Assembly (NCBI GenBank): GCA_965203635.1
Contig: OZ241903.1
Location: 1,860,001-1,924,000, forward strand
DNA length: 64,000 bases
Source: Aldehydirespirator sp965203635
GTDB lineage: Bacteria; Actinomycetota; Acidimicrobiia; Acidimicrobiales; Aldehydirespiratoraceae
Direction of reading: 5' to 3'
Under the pieces are notes generated by a model. The model saw nothing but the letters and a program-made list of their open reading frames with translations. It made no database searches and was not told the DNA's origin. Every line of letters begins with the position of its first letter. The first letter of the stretch is position 1. Of this stretch, positions 60,738-64,000 are shown piece after piece. A program made the position numbers and the translations under genes.

Positions 60738-62596
60738 GCCTCGTCGGCGGCGGGCTCGTCCTCGTTGGACCCGGCGTTACTGGGTTCGTCACTCGATTCC
60801 GCAGCGGCCGTAGCGGGAGTGGCCCTGGCACGCAGCACCGCCAGTTCAAACTCCGACAAGCGGTCTGGGCTTCCGATGAGCCTCTCCTCGATGTAAGGAA
60901 GGACGCTGTGCTTCCAGATCCGTTCGACATCAGCCTCGCTGAGGTCGTCCTTCAGGAAGTGGCTGGGTCCGATCGCAGCGTGCCGGTCGTCTCGCAGCAG
61001 ATCGTTGGCGCGATCGACCACATCGGCAACCCACATCATTCCCGGGGAGCCGTTCTCGGTCAGCCAGTCTCGAAGCAGGCCTTTGATCGGCCACTCGTCG
61101 GGATGGAACTCCACGAAGTGGAACCGGCGGCGAAGGGCCAGGTCCACAAGCGCGATCGAGCGGTCGGCGGTGTTCATCGTTCCGATGATGTAAAGGTTCT
61201 TCGGGAGTGAGAACCGCTTGTCCGAGTACTGCAGGCGCATCTTCCGCTTGCGGTACTCGAGTAGGAAGTACAGCTCCCCGAAGACCTTGGCGACATTACC
61301 CCGGTTGATCTCGTCGATCACCAGGAAGTGCTTGTGATCCGGCTCGGAGCGCGCTCTCTCCGCCGCTGCGAGGAGTGGACCACTCTTGAGCTCGAATGTC
61401 GGCTTGCCCTTCTTCAGGGTCGGGCGGTAGCCCTGCACGAAGTCCTCGTACGCGTAGGAGGGGTGAAGCTGGACGAGGCTGACCCGCTTGCTCGTCCCCG
61501 CCAGGCATCGAGCGAGCTTCTGGGCGACGTACGTCTTCCCGGTGCCGGGTGGACCCTGGAAGATGACCTGCCGCTTGTCGGCGAGCAACCGCTTGATCTC
61601 CTTGAGGAACGCCACCGGAAGGCATAGCTTCGCGGCGAGTTCGGCGAGGGTTGAGGGTTCGGCAGGCGCGTCGGGCGTCTTCTGGGGCTCGTGTGGCACC
61701 CCACCCTGAGAAGCTCTTCCGGGTTCGGGCAACTCATCCCGGGGTGGACTCCACTGTCTCCTGATTTCCGGCGTGTAGTAGCTGAACCAACCGCCGTACT
61801 GCGCTTCGAGCGCTGGTCGAATTTGCTGCAACTTGTCGTCGACATCTGAGGTGGGCTTAGACACGTGCTCCTGGAATGTGCTCGCGATCCGATCCTTGTG
61901 GTCGCTGGTGACAATCGCTTCGAACGTGTCGGGGTGAGCGAGATGCAGAAGGGCATGCCGCTGCAGGGCAGCGGTGTTGCTGCTGAAGAACAGCCTGCTC
62001 TCGAAGTTCAGGTCCATGACGAGCCTCTTGAATGCCCAAGGATCGCCGAGTCTGTGTCGGCGCTCATCAGGCCCCAATCGCTTCCATGCTGCGGCGAACT
62101 CGATGATGCAGCCAAGGTAGAAGGGGCGATTGTTGTGGGCGAGGCCGATGTTTGCAACGCCCCGGTCCAGTCCGGCGAGCAACTCTGCTGGCACGGTCAC
62201 TGTCTTGGGCGACCATCCCAGGATCTGCTCAATCTGCGCTTGCTTCGTCGCCCGCTTCATGTTGCTGGGAACAAGGAGATGAACGTACATGACCTCGCCC
62301 ATCAGCTGGCAGGCTTCCGCTGTGGCGCCTTCAAGCTGGCGCTCGAGCTTGTCCATAGTGCTGTCGTCGGACAAATCGGGGCTGTCGAGGAACCGCCTAC
62401 GGAGCTCACCGAGCCACTCGCCCGTCCAGATCGGCCTGCCGTGGGTGAACAGCGAGCCGTCTGACCGTAGTGCCCGTTCAACCCAAGCCTCGGCCGCGAC
62501 GTACACCGGCTCCGTGCCCGGTTCTCTGATTCCCATCTCTGCTCCAGCGGCTCTGTGTGATTGCTCCGCATGATCATGTGGGAGCGTGGCAGTCAA
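60734..62596 (-). CDS. mcrB: McrB-like AAA+ GTPase
   Basis: 620 residues. Walker A is FQGPPGTGKTYVAQKLA, Walker B HFLVIDEINRGNVAKVFGE, and YIIGTMNTADRSIALVDLAL contains the MNTADRS signature specific to McrB GTPases. The N-terminal 330 residues form a separate domain (LFTHGRPIWTGEWLGELRRR ...) that replaces the 5mC-binding domain of E. coli McrB and should set the target. A shorter start at 62536 is possible. The next 210 bp (62597-62809) show no gene. Confidence 0.9.
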   Translation of the reverse strand: MTATLPHDHAEQSHRAAGAEMGIREPGTEPVYVAAEAWVERALRSDGSLFTHGRPIWTGEWLGELRRRFLDSPDLSDDSTMDKLERQLEGATAEACQLMGEVMYVHLLVPSNMKRATKQAQIEQILGWSPKTVTVPAELLAGLDRGVANIGLAHNNRPFYLGCIIEFAAAWKRLGPDERRHRLGDPWAFKRLVMDLNFESRLFFSSNTAALQRHALLHLAHPDTFEAIVTSDHKDRIASTFQEHVSKPTSDVDDKLQQIRPALEAQYGGWFSYYTPEIRRQWSPPRDELPEPGRASQGGVPHEPQKTPDAPAEPSTLAELAAKLCLPVAFLKEIKRLLADKRQVIFQGPPGTGKTYVAQKLARCLAGTSKRVSLVQLHPSYAYEDFVQGYRPTLKKGKPTFELKSGPLLAAAERARSEPDHKHFLVIDEINRGNVAKVFGELYFLLEYRKRKMRLQYSDKRFSLPKNLYIIGTMNTADRSIALVDLALRRRFHFVEFHPDEWPIKGLLRDWLTENGSPGMMWVADVVDRANDLLRDDRHAAIGPSHFLKDDLSEADVERIWKHSVLPYIEERLIGSPDRLSEFELAVLRARATPATAAAESSDEPSNAGSNEDEPAADEA

Positions 62597-62809
62597 GTCT
62601 ACTTGCGCCCCTCGTGGCGAAGATCGGCGCTGCTGTCTTCGCTCGCTTCTAGTCGACGAGATCCAGTGGTCGATGCAAGACTGTCCAAGCCGCGGCTCTG
62701 GTGGCCGCGCGACGCCGCATAGGCCAGCATGGCCTTCTCGCCGACGGGTGCCGGAGGCTCGCCGTGTAGGGGCCAGTGGCGTGTCGTTCAGGCAGGTGAG
62801 AGTTGCTCG

Positions 62810-63235
62810 CTATCGCCATGGTTCGGGTGCCGTGGGGTGGATGTAGAGTTCCACGCCCTCCTCGGCAAAGGCTTCGGGCCATGATCGGCCCACATTCGTC
62901 TCAGCCACGTGCACGTGCGCGCTATAGACGAGGGCTGCGGCGAGGAGTTCTGAGGTGACGACGCTGAGCCGGTGCCGTGACATGATCTGTGCGGCCGTGA
63001 CCGTCAGGTACCGGGGGTCGAGCACCGTCAACACATCGGTCGGCGGCGCCAGAGCGGCGCGCACCATTCGCTCATCGATTCCGTCGCTCAAGCGGCCGCG
63101 CACCCGGCTGTCGAGTAGGGCGCGCACCAAACGGAAATGAAAGCCCCACGGGATCGTGGGAACTTCATCGGGCCAAAGCCGGTTGCCCCGACCCGCCAGC
63201 GCCCACACCGCAAGATGGTCGTCGACAATGATCAC
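62810..63235 (-). CDS. PIN-like putative toxin
   Basis: 141 residues from GTG 63235. The opening MIIVDDHLAVWALAG has the first-strand Asp of a PIN-like fold and TSELLAAALVYSAHVHVAE the following helix with Glu; the acidic set is incomplete compared with VapC. It follows an RHH antitoxin-like gene by 33 bp on the same strand, the usual order of a toxin after its antitoxin. I do not recognise a named family. Confidence 0.5.
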   Translation of the reverse strand: MIIVDDHLAVWALAGRGNRLWPDEVPTIPWGFHFRLVRALLDSRVRGRLSDGIDERMVRAALAPPTDVLTVLDPRYLTVTAAQIMSRHRLSVVTSELLAAALVYSAHVHVAETNVGRSWPEAFAEEGVELYIHPTAPEPWR

Positions 63236-63268
63236 GACCTGCGGGCAATCAACCGCGGGGTGCCTTCA

Positions 63269-63517
63269 CTAGTCGTCATCGAGAGGGTCGACGCTGAGGT
63301 CCGGATCGTCGGCGAACAGCCGGGCGCATACGTCGGCGTACTCGTCAGCCAGCGCCGCGAATGCTCGCTTGACCTCCTCGTCGAGTACGACAGGCCTGGC
63401 CGCGGCGTCATCGATAATGTCCCGCAGGACAGCACTACGGGTTGTGCCCGTGGCGTCGGCGCGAGCTTCCAAGTACCGGGTCTGACTCTCAGTTAGGTAC
63501 ACGTTCGTCCTCTGCAT
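63269..63517 (-). CDS. Ribbon-helix-helix (CopG-type) antitoxin
   Basis: 82 residues from ATG 63517. QRTNVYLTESQTRYLEARAD then GTTRSAVLRDIIDDAA is the RHH fold; the acidic C-terminus (ADDPDLSVDPLDDD) is suited to bind a partner. TATGTT lies about 7 bp before the ATG, so the mRNA may be leaderless. Confidence 0.75.
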   Translation of the reverse strand: MQRTNVYLTESQTRYLEARADATGTTRSAVLRDIIDDAAARPVVLDEEVKRAFAALADEYADVCARLFADDPDLSVDPLDDD

Positions 63518-63550
63518 ACACCGCAACATACACCGTCATTGCGCCGTCGA

Positions 63551-63904
63551 TCATTCGACTCTCTCCAAGGGTCGGCCTCCGAAGTGATGGAGCGCCCGGA
63601 ATCCGACCCTTATCGACTAGACATCGTGGGCGTCCGGGGATTGCTCCCGCAGCCGCTCGGCCGCGGCGAGGATGGTGTCGGCGACAGCCCAGCTTCCGCT
63701 GTCGACGTCGATGGCGACGTACTCGCCGTGGTGATCCGCCTCGATCCGCGGCCGGATGTCGCGCTCGTAGATCTCGTCACCGAGGCGTGCGGTTTCCTTG
63801 GCGGGGCGTCGGGCGGGTGTCACCGCGGCCTTCCCGGATGCGTCTGGGCCCGATCGGGCAGCACTGCGAACTCCACGGCCCAACCCTACGGGGCCAGCCG
63901 ACAC
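63551..63904 (-). pseudogene. Conserved small protein interrupted by a TAG codon
   Basis: The frame from GTG 63904 reads through GDEIYERDIRPRIEADHHG and VAIDVDSGSWAVADT to PDAHDV, then TAG (63617-63619). Without the stop it continues SIRVGFRALHHFGGRPLERV to a TGA at 63551-63553. From memory, members of this family have Trp at the TAG position (DVW-x-x-RVG-x-RA), so TGG to TAG is the likely change. The first 40 residues are not conserved-looking, and the true start may lie inside. Function unknown; it is often beside an aspartic-protease-like or toxin gene. Confidence 0.55.
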
Positions 63905-64000
63905 GATACAACGCTATAAAGCATGAAACTCATTTCGATGAGCTTAGAACTCAGGCAGGTGTAGGTTCATCCTCTGCGGTTAGGTACCGGTCGATCCGTC

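Overview
The window is GC-rich chromosomal DNA with tightly packed genes, many GTG starts, many ATGA/GTGA stop-start overlaps and several genes whose start codon lies 4-7 bases after a TANNNT box (apparently leaderless). This fits a high-GC actinobacterium, plausibly a marine or host-associated relative of the Acidimicrobiia; the lineage is an inference from gene content and style, not a proven assignment. No rRNA, tRNA, CRISPR array or transposase was seen.

Region 1 (1-19.8 kb): the end of a VOC-family gene and thrH, then a long co-directional cluster: a branched-chain-amino-acid-type ABC importer (lipoprotein, ATPase, permease, fused permease-ATPase), a GntR regulator, acyl-CoA dehydrogenases, a zinc dehydrogenase, a glutamine-synthetase-like ligase, two cytochromes P450, a 3Fe-4S ferredoxin, a class III aminotransferase, an aldehyde dehydrogenase, a TPR protein and a CoA-transferase. 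P450 + ferredoxin + GS-like ligase + GntR recalls the pip/mor secondary-amine genes of mycobacteria, so amine uptake and breakdown is the working hypothesis.

Region 2 (19.7-29.8 kb): GNAT and C45-type hydrolase genes, an AbrB/PIN toxin-antitoxin pair, an amine-oxidase-like flavoprotein, an aminotransferase, an MBL-fold hydrolase and a sulfatase. Two of three copies of an 88-bp dispersed repeat lie here; the third forms the tail of the second P450.

Region 3 (28.5-53.3 kb): serine and one-carbon metabolism. serA, folD, metF, fhs, a dimethylglycine/sarcosine-dehydrogenase-like flavoprotein, etfBA, an IclR regulator, a BKACE enzyme and an NAD-type formate dehydrogenase together give a complete route from N-methyl groups to CO2. 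The same 17-bp palindrome lies in the serA/folD and fhs/flavoprotein divergent intergenic regions. The formate dehydrogenase is remarkable twice: an in-frame TGA at the Mo-ligand position is followed by a convincing bacterial SECIS hairpin, and its catalytic subunit is split, with the Fe-S N-terminal module encoded by a separate gene two genes downstream. Inside this region lie rmuC, an AbiEi/DUF559-like gene and an orphan AAA ATPase with operator-like repeats.

Region 4 (53.3-64 kb): a defence island of different codon style: a PLD-type nuclease, two DNA methyltransferases, McrBC, an RHH/PIN-like pair, and a dinJ-yafQ locus whose yafQ toxin gene is broken in two, with the nuclease-methyltransferase block between the halves. 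The last gene carries an apparent nonsense codon.

A cross-cutting oddity: several gene junctions carry short tandem duplications of the stop/start overlap (31-38 bp), always of a length that leaves a mini-ORF bridging the two genes through stop-start overlaps.
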